A DNA stretch of 64,000 nucleotides, taken from positions 85,092-149,091 of the forward strand of contig NZ_NWVL01000009.1 in NCBI RefSeq assembly GCF_002382885.1, given 5' to 3'. Positions 55,344 to 64,000 of this stretch are shown in pieces. The stretch's first letter is position 1. Each line of letters opens with the position of its first letter. The notes under the pieces were generated by a model. The model was not told the origin of the DNA. It did not search any database and saw only the letters and a list, made by a program, of their open reading frames with translations. A program made the position numbers and the translations under genes. Origin of the DNA: Streptomyces sp. WZ.A104 (GTDB lineage: Bacteria; Actinomycetota; Actinomycetes; Streptomycetales; Streptomycetaceae).

Positions 55344-56414
55344 TTACCGGCTGTCGCTGCGGCCGATGCGGATGTCGTCCAAGAGCCGTCTGGTGATGGC
55401 TTCCGGTGTGGTGTCGGTGGCGGTTTCGATGGCTTCCTGGGCGGCCTGGCAGATCAGGTCGCTAAGGGAGGCGATGTAGCCGCCGGTGCGCTGGTGGAGG
55501 TAGCGAGAGAGTTTCAGCAGGGAGTGAGGCTTGTGGTCGTACAGGCACAGGTCCTCGTCGAAGCCCTGGACGACGCTGTGCCAGTCCTCGCCGTAGGGGA
55601 TGGTGCCGGCCCACAGCACTGGCAGGTCGCTGAAGTAGGTCTTGCCCTTGACCGCGTCGGGCAGATTCTTGCGCCGCTTGTCGTAGCGGGCTTCGTGGAC
55701 GATCTCACGGGCGCCAGTACCGCAGAAGACGAATGTGGTGTTGGTGCGGTCCTGCAAGGCTTCGAAGTAGCTGAAGGCGGCCGCGATCTCGTTGTCCTGG
55801 ATGCGGTTGATGCCATCGATGAGGACGAGCCGGGTCTTCGCCTGGCGCATCACGTGGGCGACGGGCTCGGTCATGTCGGCGGTGCGGCGGTTGCGGTCGT
55901 CCGGGTGAAGGGTGTGGTTGAGGCCGAGGAACTCGGCGAAGGGCAGCGACCAGTGCAGATTGCTCTCCCGCTCGGGCGGGACGGTGATGTAGATGACGGG
56001 GATGCGGTTGGGGTCGGGGCCCAGGTCCGATTCGATGAGGCCCTGAAAGCCGCGGCCGATCTGCACCAGCAGTGTGGACTTGCCAGTGCCCCGGTCCCCG
56101 TCGATGATCATGTCCGTGGCGCGTCCGACGCTGCGGAAGCGATTCTTGCGCAGCTGGCGCCGTGCGTCCAGCAGGCCCCGCCACAGCGCCGGTGTGGCCA
56201 CCGGGAGCATCTCGGCGTGGTACATCAGGCGGGGATCCCGCGGGCCGACCTTGGTGCCCTTGGGAGCCCAGTCGGCGCGCTTGGGGGCGGCCAGTTGGCG
56301 GGAGGCTGTCTGGTTCCAGCCCTCCCGGGTGGTGAGCTGTGGCGGGTCGATGGACTGGGTGACGGCTTCGGCCACGCCGGGGCCGAAGGTGTGGACCAGG
56401 TTGTCTCGGCTCAC
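55344..56414 (-). CDS. tnsC: TnsC/TniB-like ATPase with altered Walker B (module 2)
   Basis: 356 aa. Walker A is IIDGDRGTGKSTLL (about residues 103-116). Walker B reads RLVLIDGINRI (about 195-205): the usual catalytic glutamate after Asp200 is glycine, whereas module 1 has LVMIDEIHRL. ATP binding is likely but hydrolysis may be weak, which would affect target immunity and filament disassembly. The rest is TniB-like (FVFCGTGAREIVHEARYDKR, LHQRTGGYIASLSDLICQAA). GTG start overlapping the tnsB stop (GTGA). Confidence 0.85.
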   Translation of the reverse strand: MSRDNLVHTFGPGVAEAVTQSIDPPQLTTREGWNQTASRQLAAPKRADWAPKGTKVGPRDPRLMYHAEMLPVATPALWRGLLDARRQLRKNRFRSVGRATDMIIDGDRGTGKSTLLVQIGRGFQGLIESDLGPDPNRIPVIYITVPPERESNLHWSLPFAEFLGLNHTLHPDDRNRRTADMTEPVAHVMRQAKTRLVLIDGINRIQDNEIAAAFSYFEALQDRTNTTFVFCGTGAREIVHEARYDKRRKNLPDAVKGKTYFSDLPVLWAGTIPYGEDWHSVVQGFDEDLCLYDHKPHSLLKLSRYLHQRTGGYIASLSDLICQAAQEAIETATDTTPEAITRRLLDDIRIGRSDSR

Positions 56415-58774
56415 GGGTTTCCTCCGTCGTCTTCTTCGTCACCCAACGCGTCCGGGGATCGGGCGGGGGAGTGGATCATGCCGAACACCTCGGCTGCGCC
56501 GCCCCGCAGGCTGAGGGCACCGCTCCTTTGCGTGTGGGCGGATCCTCGCGGATCGTCGTCGGGGCCCGCAACGCCTCCAGCGTCGGCTGGTTCGGATTCC
56601 GGGTCCTGCCTGGTTTCGGCGTCAGGCGGACCAGCCGGCGGGGGAGAGGCGGGCCGCGTCGCATGCATGAGGTGTTCGGCGGCCATGGTGAGGGCCGGTG
56701 CGCGGACGACGGTGGCGGGGTCGGGGTCGGGGATGCCCTCGTACGGGTCGACCACCGGCACGTCCAGATCCAGTGCGGGCCCGGTGAACAGCTGCGGTAC
56801 CCGCGGGCGCGGTACGTCGGGACCGCGGCGGGCCCGCTCGCGCAGGGCGGACACCTCGCGGGCGATGCGCCGCTCGTCCTCCTTGCGGCCGCCGTCCTCG
56901 AGTACGTTGAGGGTGGCCTGCTCCCACGTCCACTGGGTCCACTCGTCGCTGATGAGCCGCTGGTGGATGAATTCCGCCTCCACCCAGTCGTCCTTGGTGT
57001 GGTCCCACAGCCACACGAACCGTGGGGCGTAGGGGCTGTAGCGGATCTGCCAGCGCTTGCCCTGTCCGGCAATCCCGGTGTGCCGGCCCTTGTACTCCTG
57101 CAGGGCCTGGTTGTTATAGGTGCGGTTGCCGATCCTGACGCCCTTGTCGGTCACCTTCAGATGCTGGAACGGCAGCAGCTTGCGGTTCTCGTGCGGCGTC
57201 AGCGTCAGTGGCACATGGCCCTCGGCGGCCACCAGAGTGGCGTACATCCGGTTCGGGCTGATTGTCAGGCCGGGCAGGAACGGGCTGCGCAGCCCGTCGT
57301 GCGGCTTTTGCTGCCAGTCCAGGGCGATCCACTCGTTGAGGAGGTCCTGCAGCTCGTTCAGGCTCCACAGCGGTCCGTCGGTGACGTGCTTGCCGCGCCG
57401 CCTCAGGTCGGAGCCGGTGTAGCCGGCGACGTGCTGCGAGAACCGCCGTTTGATCGCGTTGAAGGTGCTCTCGATGATGGCCTTGTCGGTAGCGGTGCGC
57501 TCCCGGGCCGGACGCACCTTGATGTGCAGCATCCGGCACACGTCGTCGAAGTGCTCGCTGTTGAAGATCTTGCCGTGGTCGACGACGACCATCCTGGGGC
57601 GGATTACCGGCCGCGCGGCCGCACCGACCGTCCGCGGATCGCACGCCACCAGATCCGCGTACGGCATCTCAGAGCGCTCCGCCAGCGCCTGCGGTGACCA
57701 TCCGGGCCGAGCGGGCATCGGGGCCAGGGCCTGGGCCAGCATAAGTACCGCGTCGAAGGAGCGGGTGGCGCGTCCGCCCAGCCGCCGCCCCCGCGGGCCG
57801 CGGCCCGGCACCTTCGGCACGATCATCGCGCCGATGATGGTCCTCGATGCCACGTCGATCGCCGCGGTCAGCTCCACCTGTACGGGCCGTCCGTCGTCGC
57901 CGATCGCGATGATGTCCAGGCCGGTGGAGTCGATCTGCACCTGCTCGCCCAGCCGCCGCGCGATGGTCGGCGTATACGGGGGCACGGCGCCATTGGCCTC
58001 GTCCAGGCGCCGATCGGTGGGCCAGTGCAGAGCGTCCACGCTGACGTCCAGACGCTTGAGCAGCCGGTAGAAGGTCGCCCGGGACACCATCAGCTGGTCG
58101 TACTCGGCTTTGTATTCGCGTTGCACCGCTGCCTGCAGCCGGTCATACAGCCGGCTGGCGTCCCCGTCGGATTCCCCGAGCCCGGCCTTGACCTCCGCCA
58201 GCAGCAGCTTGACCACCCGCTCGTCGGTGCGCCCCCAGGGCGAGCCCGGCACGATCTCGCGGATCAGCCCGAAAACGCCGCGCGCCTGATACGCGCGGCG
58301 GCGCCGCTCGATCGTGCCGGCCGAGGCGTGCTTGAAGCCCAGCGTCTTCATCTCTGCTGCCTTGACGGCCAGACGCTGGCGCACGGTGAAGAGGTGGGGG
58401 TCGTAGCCGGGGCGTGGTACCGCGCCCTCGTCGGCATCCGGGGGCACCCCCTCGTCGATCTCCCGCAGATGGCGTTCCCAGTCCCGCACCAGCTTGGAGT
58501 CGGCTTCCGACAGGAGGGACAGACGGCTGGTGTCCGTCACCTGTTCCCGCTCGAGTTCCTGCAGGTCCGCGTCCAGGAGAGCGAAGTCGTCGGCGCCGAC
58601 CACTGCCTCGACCAGGGCTCGGGCATCCGCTCCCTGTTCGTCCAGGCAGCCCAGCTGCACTTCTGCGCCCTGCAGCACCAGGACCCGGTAGGTGCCGCCC
58701 TGCCAGCGCAGCCTCGCCCCGAGCCGCAGCCCGGCCTGCTCTTGTGTGTCCGTCTGCCTCACGGCTGTTGCCAT
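56411..58774 (-). CDS. tnsB: TnsB/TniA-like DDE transposase (module 2)
   Basis: 787 aa. Same plan as the module-1 copy: N-terminal end-binding helices (about residues 110-260), catalytic D282 (QIDST), D399 (VVDHGK) and E435 (IESTFN) with the same 35-residue last spacing, and a shared HVAGYTGSDLRRRG block after the glutamate. The C-terminal ~150 residues are proline- and acid-rich and longer than in module 1. Overlaps tnsA by 16 bp and tnsC by 4 bp. The two TnsB proteins are clearly different, so the modules are related but not recent duplicates. Confidence 0.9.
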   Translation of the reverse strand: MATAVRQTDTQEQAGLRLGARLRWQGGTYRVLVLQGAEVQLGCLDEQGADARALVEAVVGADDFALLDADLQELEREQVTDTSRLSLLSEADSKLVRDWERHLREIDEGVPPDADEGAVPRPGYDPHLFTVRQRLAVKAAEMKTLGFKHASAGTIERRRRAYQARGVFGLIREIVPGSPWGRTDERVVKLLLAEVKAGLGESDGDASRLYDRLQAAVQREYKAEYDQLMVSRATFYRLLKRLDVSVDALHWPTDRRLDEANGAVPPYTPTIARRLGEQVQIDSTGLDIIAIGDDGRPVQVELTAAIDVASRTIIGAMIVPKVPGRGPRGRRLGGRATRSFDAVLMLAQALAPMPARPGWSPQALAERSEMPYADLVACDPRTVGAAARPVIRPRMVVVDHGKIFNSEHFDDVCRMLHIKVRPARERTATDKAIIESTFNAIKRRFSQHVAGYTGSDLRRRGKHVTDGPLWSLNELQDLLNEWIALDWQQKPHDGLRSPFLPGLTISPNRMYATLVAAEGHVPLTLTPHENRKLLPFQHLKVTDKGVRIGNRTYNNQALQEYKGRHTGIAGQGKRWQIRYSPYAPRFVWLWDHTKDDWVEAEFIHQRLISDEWTQWTWEQATLNVLEDGGRKEDERRIAREVSALRERARRGPDVPRPRVPQLFTGPALDLDVPVVDPYEGIPDPDPATVVRAPALTMAAEHLMHATRPASPPPAGPPDAETRQDPESEPADAGGVAGPDDDPRGSAHTQRSGALSLRGGAAEVFGMIHSPARSPDALGDEEDDGGNP

Positions 58775-59601
58775 CGCCTTCGTGCCTCCTCGGCATCAGC
58801 AGTCTGGCTAACCCACACCGGCGAGGTCGGCAGCAGCGGCTTGGTCCAGTCACCCGTCAGCTCGCCCGTCCGCACCAGATGCCACGCATACCCCGTCGCT
58901 TTCAGCCCAAGGCCTGAGGCAAGGGCCCCCACCTGCAGCGGACGCGGAAGGGCGAACACCTCCAGCAGGACCCGGCGGACGTGATCGTCGGGGACGAACT
59001 CCGGGCCGCTGAAGTGCGCGGCACTTTCCAGCGAGGACTGCAGCACCCCCTGCGGCACCTGCAGCGGGCGTATCTCCCAGCCCGCCTCATCACCGGTCTG
59101 CCGCAGCACCCGCTCCTCCACGCCCGACTCGTTGCGGGGCGGACGCGCGAAGACCAGCCTGCGGGCATCGCGGGTGCGGGCGACGAAGGCAGGCTCCACG
59201 GTGCCGCGCCGGCCCTTCAACTCCCAGTGCACCTGCACCACACCAGACTGGAAGCACACAATGTCCGCATCGAAGTCGAGAAGCATCGCCGCAGCCATCT
59301 GCACCGTGCTCGTGCACAACACCACCTGCCCGGTGGTGGCCGAGACCCATTTGGTCAGAATGGAGCGGCGGCCCTGGTAGGCGCGCGGCTCGGACAACCG
59401 CCGCCGCTCCTCCAGCGGCACACCCCGCACCCCAGCCGGCTCAACACGGCACGTGCGCCCTGCCGCGCTGCGGTACTGCACCTGTATGTCCATCGGCCAG
59501 GACGTGCCCCTTCCGTACCTGCCTCCCACAAGCCACGGCGGGAACGGCACTGGACCGATGCTAGGCGACACGCAGACGTTGTGGCAGTTCATCCCTGCCA
59601 T
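58759..59601 (-). CDS. tnsA: TnsA-like protein with altered catalytic residues (module 2)
   Basis: Up to 280 aa; an internal ATG (MDIQVQYRSAAGR) gives a more typical N-terminus. The TnsA-like frame is recognisable from TGQVVLCTSTVQMAAAMLLD and VQVHWELKGRRGTV, and from the C-terminal winged-helix-like ALASGLGLKATGYAWHLVRT. As in module 1, the places where active relatives have acidic nuclease residues are altered: the ESxLE position reads TSTVQ and the PDxF position reads EPAF. Assignment rests mainly on position in the operon plus weak similarity. Probably non-cutting. Confidence 0.6.
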   Translation of the reverse strand: MAGMNCHNVCVSPSIGPVPFPPWLVGGRYGRGTSWPMDIQVQYRSAAGRTCRVEPAGVRGVPLEERRRLSEPRAYQGRRSILTKWVSATTGQVVLCTSTVQMAAAMLLDFDADIVCFQSGVVQVHWELKGRRGTVEPAFVARTRDARRLVFARPPRNESGVEERVLRQTGDEAGWEIRPLQVPQGVLQSSLESAAHFSGPEFVPDDHVRRVLLEVFALPRPLQVGALASGLGLKATGYAWHLVRTGELTGDWTKPLLPTSPVWVSQTADAEEARRRWQQP

Positions 59602-59692
59602 TTCTGCCCGGGCAGTGGCTGCAGAGTGGTTCCCTCACCGTTGCGCTGGCTGGGCGGCACCGGCGTTGCGGATGCCATTCGCCTGTATGCGG

Positions 59693-60673
59693 TCAGCCAT
59701 AGAGGCGGGGGCCACGGGCCAGCATCTCCCAGGGGAGGCAGGTGAGTTTGTCCACGGGGGCCATCTCGGGCACGGCGGGCTGGTGGGGAAGGCGGGGCTG
59801 CTGGTAGTGCCAGGAGGGCGGGCGCGGCGCACGGGTGAGCGGCAGCGGAGGAGGCTGCAGCGGCTGATGCTGCTCGCTCCATGCGTCCAGGGCCAGACTG
59901 AGCTGCAAAGTCAGATCGCTGCGGGCCTCCTCGCGCCAGCGACGGTAGTCGTCGTATACCAGCCGGTCCTCCAGACGCAGCCGCTCAAGCCTGGCCATGC
60001 GGTACGCGACGGCGACCGCGATGGGCAGCAGACGCAGCGGTGCGGTCCGGCTGCTGCCCAGCCTGGGCAGGCGCATTGCAGGGTGCGCCAGGACCGCGAA
60101 GGCGTCGGCGATCAGCAGTCGGCCCACCGGGCCCAGCTTCCTCACCAACTGGAGTCTGCGCATCTCGGCCCGCAGGACGTGCGGGCCGGGGGACAGGTCG
60201 ATGAAAGGATGCCGGTCGCTGGGGGAGAAGTCATGGAAACGGGCGTGCTGGACGCAAATGTGCCACGGGTCCGGGCGGATGAGCCACACCGGATCCAGCA
60301 CACCTCGACGGGCCGCGCACAGTGCACACCCGCGTACCAGGAACCCGCTGAGCGGCCGCCACGGCCATCTGTACGCTGCAGCCCCCGACCCCACGGGCAG
60401 CAGATGCTCTTCCCGCAGACTCGCCAGCGCCCGCACCAGCTGATCCAGTGGGCGCCCGACCATCTCAGCTAGCCGCTGGCGCGCAGCGGCGTTGAAATAC
60501 AACTCGCTCACCCAGGGATCGACATCGGCGGCGGACCGACCCTTGCCCACCGTGGCCAGAAGGTGGGAGACGGACTGCCCGTGACGAGCCGCCAGCCGCG
60601 TCACGAAGGAACCGGTCGACTCGCCGTCCACCAGAGGCACCCGGTACGGCAACGGCCGTATGCGCTCCACCAC
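59693..60673 (-). CDS. tniQ: TniQ-family target-selection protein (module 2)
   Basis: 326 aa. TniQ N-terminus PYRVPLVDGESTGSFVTRLA, then ELYFNAAARQRLAEM and zinc ligands RGCALCAARRG...HICVQHARFH at about residues 115-145. It is shorter than the module-1 TniQ and lacks the C-terminal helix-turn-helix, so it may need another protein to find its target. It ends in a proline-rich tail. First gene of the module-2 operon and divergent from the HA-repeat helicase. Confidence 0.8.
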   Translation of the reverse strand: MVERIRPLPYRVPLVDGESTGSFVTRLAARHGQSVSHLLATVGKGRSAADVDPWVSELYFNAAARQRLAEMVGRPLDQLVRALASLREEHLLPVGSGAAAYRWPWRPLSGFLVRGCALCAARRGVLDPVWLIRPDPWHICVQHARFHDFSPSDRHPFIDLSPGPHVLRAEMRRLQLVRKLGPVGRLLIADAFAVLAHPAMRLPRLGSSRTAPLRLLPIAVAVAYRMARLERLRLEDRLVYDDYRRWREEARSDLTLQLSLALDAWSEQHQPLQPPPLPLTRAPRPPSWHYQQPRLPHQPAVPEMAPVDKLTCLPWEMLARGPRLYG

Positions 60674-60864
60674 TCACCCCCTCCGCACGCCGTGCCGCAA
60701 GACGCGCCCCGGAGTGAGAGCGCATGTGATCTCGGTAACGACTTTCCCGATTAGCCTTTATCAGCTGACGCGGCTGACGCAAGGTCGACCCAGAGCCCGC
60801 TGCACGGCCGCCTGAGGAGTGCGGCCGGACCGTGCTGCCTACCCCGTCGAAGGGAGCCCAGGCT

Positions 60865-63297
60865 GTGGCCGCGGCTAAACACCTACGGGTCCACCAGCGC
60901 GAGGCGTACGACGCCGCAGTGCGTGCCCTGTCCCGCATGTCCCGGGCCACCATCATCTCCGCCACCGGCACCGGGAAGACGATCACCGCCATCCGAATCG
61001 CCGAGCATTTTACCGAGCAGGGCAACATCCTCGTTGTCGTCCCCTCCCTGAACCTGGTCGGCCAGACCGCCCGGCACTGGAACGCCGACAGCCACATCGA
61101 CCGCATGCTCGCCGTCTGCACACTCAAAGACACCATGGTGAACCGTTCCGGGAACCGTCTCGCCGTCACCACTAACCCGGCCCGCATCGCCCGAACCCTG
61201 GCCGTCTCGTCTAGTCCGGCCGTCGTGTTCACGACCTATCAGTCCCTCCCCGCGATCGTTCGCGCCCACCGGCACCACCAACTGCCACCCTGGGAGATCG
61301 TGATCATTGATGAGGCGCACCGCAGCAGCGGCAGCAGCACAAAGCAATGGGCGCTCATCCACCACGACCACGAGATCCCCGCAGCCCGCCGCCTCTACAT
61401 GACCGCCACCCCCCGCCTGTGGAAGCCCGAAGACGAAACAAAACCCCGCCACCGCACCCAACAGCCCGACGAACCGACCGAACCGCTCGCCTCGATGGAC
61501 GACCCCTCCATCTACGGTCCCGTCGTCTACAACCTCGGCCTCGCCGACGCCATCGACCGCGGCATCCTCGCCGACTACCGCATCGTCGCGCCAGTCATCA
61601 CCGACGACGACCTACGCGACATCCTCAACACCAACGACATCACCCGCCGCCCCAACGGCCTGCGCCTGGCCGCCCTCCAGGTCTGCCTCCTGCACACGAT
61701 GAGAACCCACCGCATCCGCCGCGTCATCAGCTTCCACAACCGCATTGCCTACGCCCGCCAGTTCAGCGAGACACTGCCCCGCACCGTCGAGGCCGCCGCC
61801 CCCACAACCCGCATCCGCCGCCTGTGGGCCCGCGCCCTCTACAGCGACCAGCCACCCCGCTTGCGTGCCCGGCTCCTGACCGAGTTCGAAGACACCCCCC
61901 TGCTGCGCCGCCGCTCCGGCCCCGCCGACCACGTCGATGGAGCCGTGCTATCCAACGTCCGGATCCTGGGCGAAGGAGTTGACGTACCCGATGCGGACGC
62001 CGTCCTGTTCGCCGACCCCAAACGCAGCGCTTCCGACATCATCCAGTCCCTCGGCCGCGCCCTGCGCCAGCCACCCGGTATCGGCAAAATTGCCGTCCTG
62101 ATCATCCCCGTCTACATCGGCCCCCGCCAAAAAACCGAAGAAGCCATGAAATCCTCGGAGTTCGCCATCCTGTGGGAAGTCCTCAACGGGCTGCGTACCC
62201 ACGACGCCCACTACTGGCGGCGTCTCGGCGGCGGCCACACCAATCTCAAGCGCATCATCCCCCGCCCACCACCGCCCGAACGCGCGGGAGAGGTTGCCTC
62301 CGCCACCCAGCTGCGCACCCACCTGGTCGACACCGGACTATGGGAGATCGGCTGGCAGGCCGCCGTCCGCTTCTTTGAACGCCGCAGACACCTCGACGTG
62401 CCCAGCGAATACACCGACCGCACCGGATACCCCTTGGGCCTCTGGCTGGGCCAGCAGCGCTCCCTCTACGCCCACGGAAGCCTCGACGCCCAGCGTGCTC
62501 TCGCCCTGACCAGCCTCAACATCTCCTGGCCGCACCCCGAAAACAGCTTCGAAGCCCACCTGGAACAGGCCATCACGTTCGCCGCCCGTCACGGCACCCT
62601 GGCCGTCACCCACGCCCCCACCCCGCGCGAGCGGCCGCTCCTGCGCTGGCTGGCCCGACAACGAGAATTGGCCGCCGACAACAGCTTGCACAGCGTTCGT
62701 ATCGACGCACTCAACGCAGTCGACCCCTGGTGGAATCCGCCCTGGGGTGTGGCATGGCAGCACGACTACACCCACCTCACCCTCACCCCACACAGTGACC
62801 CTCCGACTCGCGCGCCAGTCTCCGGGCATGAGGCCGGCACTTGGCTGGACCACCAACTGACCCAACTGCACACCCTGCACCCCCAGCAGCGGCGGTTGCT
62901 TGCCCAACTAGCCGCCCAGCAACCGCACGTGCACCCTCACTCCATGTTGCTGCTGTCCGATCCCGCACCGCGCGCCCGCGCCTTCAGTCGCGGTCTGGCA
63001 GCGGCTCGCCAGTACCAGCAGCGCGAAGGCCACCTGAACGTCCCGTATAGCCACCGGGAAGACGTCCACGGCGACGAGGTCCGCCTCGGTCAGTGGTTGC
63101 GCAAATGCCGCGGTGACACCGCACAGATGACCGCGCCGCAGATCACAGCGCTCACCGCGCTCGGCATCGACCTGGCCCCCGTATTCCAGCCCGCCCACAC
63201 CGCTCTGAACCACACCGACGACACCACGGACGACGATGCCGGGTGGCACGGACAGGATCTGTCGTGGACCCGACCACCTCCTGTTGCCCTTCGATGA
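60865..63297 (+). CDS. SF2 helicase with C-terminal HA-type repeats
   Basis: 810 aa from GTG 60865, which has AGGGAG 8 bases upstream; GTG 60832 is also in frame. Helicase core: VHQREAYDAAV, Walker A SATGTGKTITA (about residues 32-42), DEAH at 149-152, MTATPRLW, and motifs V-VI GEGVDVPDADAVLFAD and IIQSLGRALRQ. From about residue 500 come HA-type repeats (RRHLDVPSEYTDRTGYPLGL, AVDPWWNPPWGVAWQHDY, TLHPQQRRLLAQL, REGHLNVPYSH) that match the units of the TniQ-HA protein at 29.8-32.7 kb. Such helicases occur near Streptomyces chromosome and plasmid ends. It is divergent from tniQ of module 2. Confidence 0.82.
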   Translation: MAAAKHLRVHQREAYDAAVRALSRMSRATIISATGTGKTITAIRIAEHFTEQGNILVVVPSLNLVGQTARHWNADSHIDRMLAVCTLKDTMVNRSGNRLAVTTNPARIARTLAVSSSPAVVFTTYQSLPAIVRAHRHHQLPPWEIVIIDEAHRSSGSSTKQWALIHHDHEIPAARRLYMTATPRLWKPEDETKPRHRTQQPDEPTEPLASMDDPSIYGPVVYNLGLADAIDRGILADYRIVAPVITDDDLRDILNTNDITRRPNGLRLAALQVCLLHTMRTHRIRRVISFHNRIAYARQFSETLPRTVEAAAPTTRIRRLWARALYSDQPPRLRARLLTEFEDTPLLRRRSGPADHVDGAVLSNVRILGEGVDVPDADAVLFADPKRSASDIIQSLGRALRQPPGIGKIAVLIIPVYIGPRQKTEEAMKSSEFAILWEVLNGLRTHDAHYWRRLGGGHTNLKRIIPRPPPPERAGEVASATQLRTHLVDTGLWEIGWQAAVRFFERRRHLDVPSEYTDRTGYPLGLWLGQQRSLYAHGSLDAQRALALTSLNISWPHPENSFEAHLEQAITFAARHGTLAVTHAPTPRERPLLRWLARQRELAADNSLHSVRIDALNAVDPWWNPPWGVAWQHDYTHLTLTPHSDPPTRAPVSGHEAGTWLDHQLTQLHTLHPQQRRLLAQLAAQQPHVHPHSMLLLSDPAPRARAFSRGLAAARQYQQREGHLNVPYSHREDVHGDEVRLGQWLRKCRGDTAQMTAPQITALTALGIDLAPVFQPAHTALNHTDDTTDDDAGWHGQDLSWTRPPPVALR

Positions 63298-63381
63298 GGG
63301 CACCGCACTTGCCCTCCACCCTCCGCCGGATTGCACGGACTTGTCGCCCGCCATGCGCATTCCCTGCCGCTGCACCGTGTC

Positions 63382-64000
63382 GGGACTGTAAAACGATCGG
63401 TGTAACTCCTGATCAAGGAAGATGCATCGATGACCAGCGACAACGTGACCGAGGCCGAGTCCGCCAAGGCCGCTGAGCCGCAGCCGGCGAGGAAGGTGGA
63501 CGACCAGCCCATCGATGAGTTGGTCGGCCGGGCTCAGGCCGAGGGCCTGCAGCTGACCGGCGAGGGTGGGCTGCTGCAGCAGCTGACCAAGCGGCTCCTT
63601 GAGTCCGCCCTGGAGGGCGAGATCACCGACCACCTCGGCTATGACAAGCACGACCCGGCGGGGAAGAACGGCGGCAACAGCCGCAACGGAACCCGTGGCA
63701 AGACCGTGCTGACCGATGTCGGCCCGGTGGAGATAGCCGTGCCCCGTGACCGCGAGGGCTCCTTCGAACCGAAGATCGTCAAGAAGCGGCAGAAGCGTCT
63801 GCCGGGCGTCGACGAGATGGTCATCTCTCTCGCCGCGAAGGGGCTGACGACCGGCGAGGTCCAGGCTCACCTGTCCAAGGCCTATGGCGCCGAGGTGTCG
63901 CGGCAGACGATCTCCACGATCACCGACAAGGTCCTCAAGGGCATGGCCGAGTGGCAGAACAGGCCCCTGGACCCGGTCTATCCAGTGATCTTCATCGACA
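63382..64000 (+). mobile_element. IS256-family insertion sequence, cut by window end
   Basis: The left end is placed at GGGACTGTAAAACGATCGG, the GTAAAA type of terminus seen in actinobacterial IS256 elements, 48 bp before the transposase start. The right end lies outside the window. Confidence 0.65.
63430..64000 (+). CDS. IS256-family (mutator) transposase, partial
   Basis: The first 190 residues of about 410. Family marks are the conserved N-terminal block TKRLLESALEGEITDHLGYD, KNGGNSRNGTRGKTVLTDVG, VPRDREGSFEPKIVKKRQKR, VISLAAKGLTTGEVQAHL and the run up to the first catalytic aspartate (DPVYPVIFID) at the very edge. The AAGGAAG ribosome-binding site supports the ATG. The frame is open to the end of the window. 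Confidence 0.92.
   Translation, partial: MTSDNVTEAESAKAAEPQPARKVDDQPIDELVGRAQAEGLQLTGEGGLLQQLTKRLLESALEGEITDHLGYDKHDPAGKNGGNSRNGTRGKTVLTDVGPVEIAVPRDREGSFEPKIVKKRQKRLPGVDEMVISLAAKGLTTGEVQAHLSKAYGAEVSRQTISTITDKVLKGMAEWQNRPLDPVYPVIFID

Noticed and set aside
55494..57032. Plus-strand 512-codon frame
   Set aside because: Antisense to tnsC and tnsB of module 2.
20285..60673. CRISPR-associated transposon
   Set aside because: Two TniQ-bearing Tn7-like modules are present, but no Cas5-8 or Cas12k-like gene and no array was found.

Overview
This is high-GC actinobacterial DNA, most likely from Streptomyces. GTG starts are common, several genes show a TANNNT -10 box 6-7 bases before a leaderless start codon, neighbouring genes overlap by ATGA/GTGA, and the gene families are typical of that genus. 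I found no tRNA, rRNA or CRISPR array. The window has three parts.

(1) 1-8.8 kb is a decayed accessory stretch. It holds a TetR regulator, a GNAT acetyltransferase between imperfect direct repeats, a VOC protein, a PH-like protein, and broken insertion sequences (an IS5-type remnant, an IS3 copy with both ends but a ruined orfB, and a second IS5-type C-terminal fragment abutting an MFS remnant).

(2) 8.8-20.0 kb looks like stable chromosome with a cell-surface, glycan or isoprenoid theme. A cis-prenyltransferase is coupled to a DUF2236 (rubber-oxygenase/MpaB) protein with EF-hands. Then come an NAD-dependent epimerase, a decayed two-component system, a GT2-DUF2064-methyltransferase operon, a molybdopterin/cytochrome b oxidoreductase with a small membrane partner, and a large membrane protein. 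Four transcription units here share the leaderless promoter layout. Four tandem 32-33 bp repeats sit between the divergent oxidoreductase and membrane-protein genes.

(3) 20.3-63.3 kb is a mobile, defence-like island. Two complete Tn7-like modules (TniQ, TnsA-like, TnsB, TnsC, all on the minus strand and translationally coupled) lie at 20.3-25.8 and 55.3-60.7 kb. Between them are: a plus-strand operon of SF1 helicase, DarT-like ADP-ribosyltransferase and ADP-ribosylglycohydrolase; a TniQ protein carrying four helicase-associated-type repeats; two unknown genes; and a minus-strand cluster of an SF2 helicase with a nuclease-like C-terminus, a 1,107-aa helical protein, an Avs-like nuclease-STAND ATPase and its coupled partner. 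The partner gene is split by a Tn3-family transposon (34956-41909). That transposon has 38-bp terminal inverted repeats, a 5-bp target duplication, tnpA, tnpR, a candidate res site and three unrecognised passengers; removing it with one duplication copy restores a 394-codon reading frame. A helicase with matching HA-type repeats follows the second Tn7-like module, and an IS256-family element runs off the right edge.

The best candidates for something undescribed are the helicase/DarT/ARH operon, the pairing of TniQ-HA with helicase-HA proteins, and the Tn7-like modules whose TnsA homologues seem to have lost their catalytic residues.
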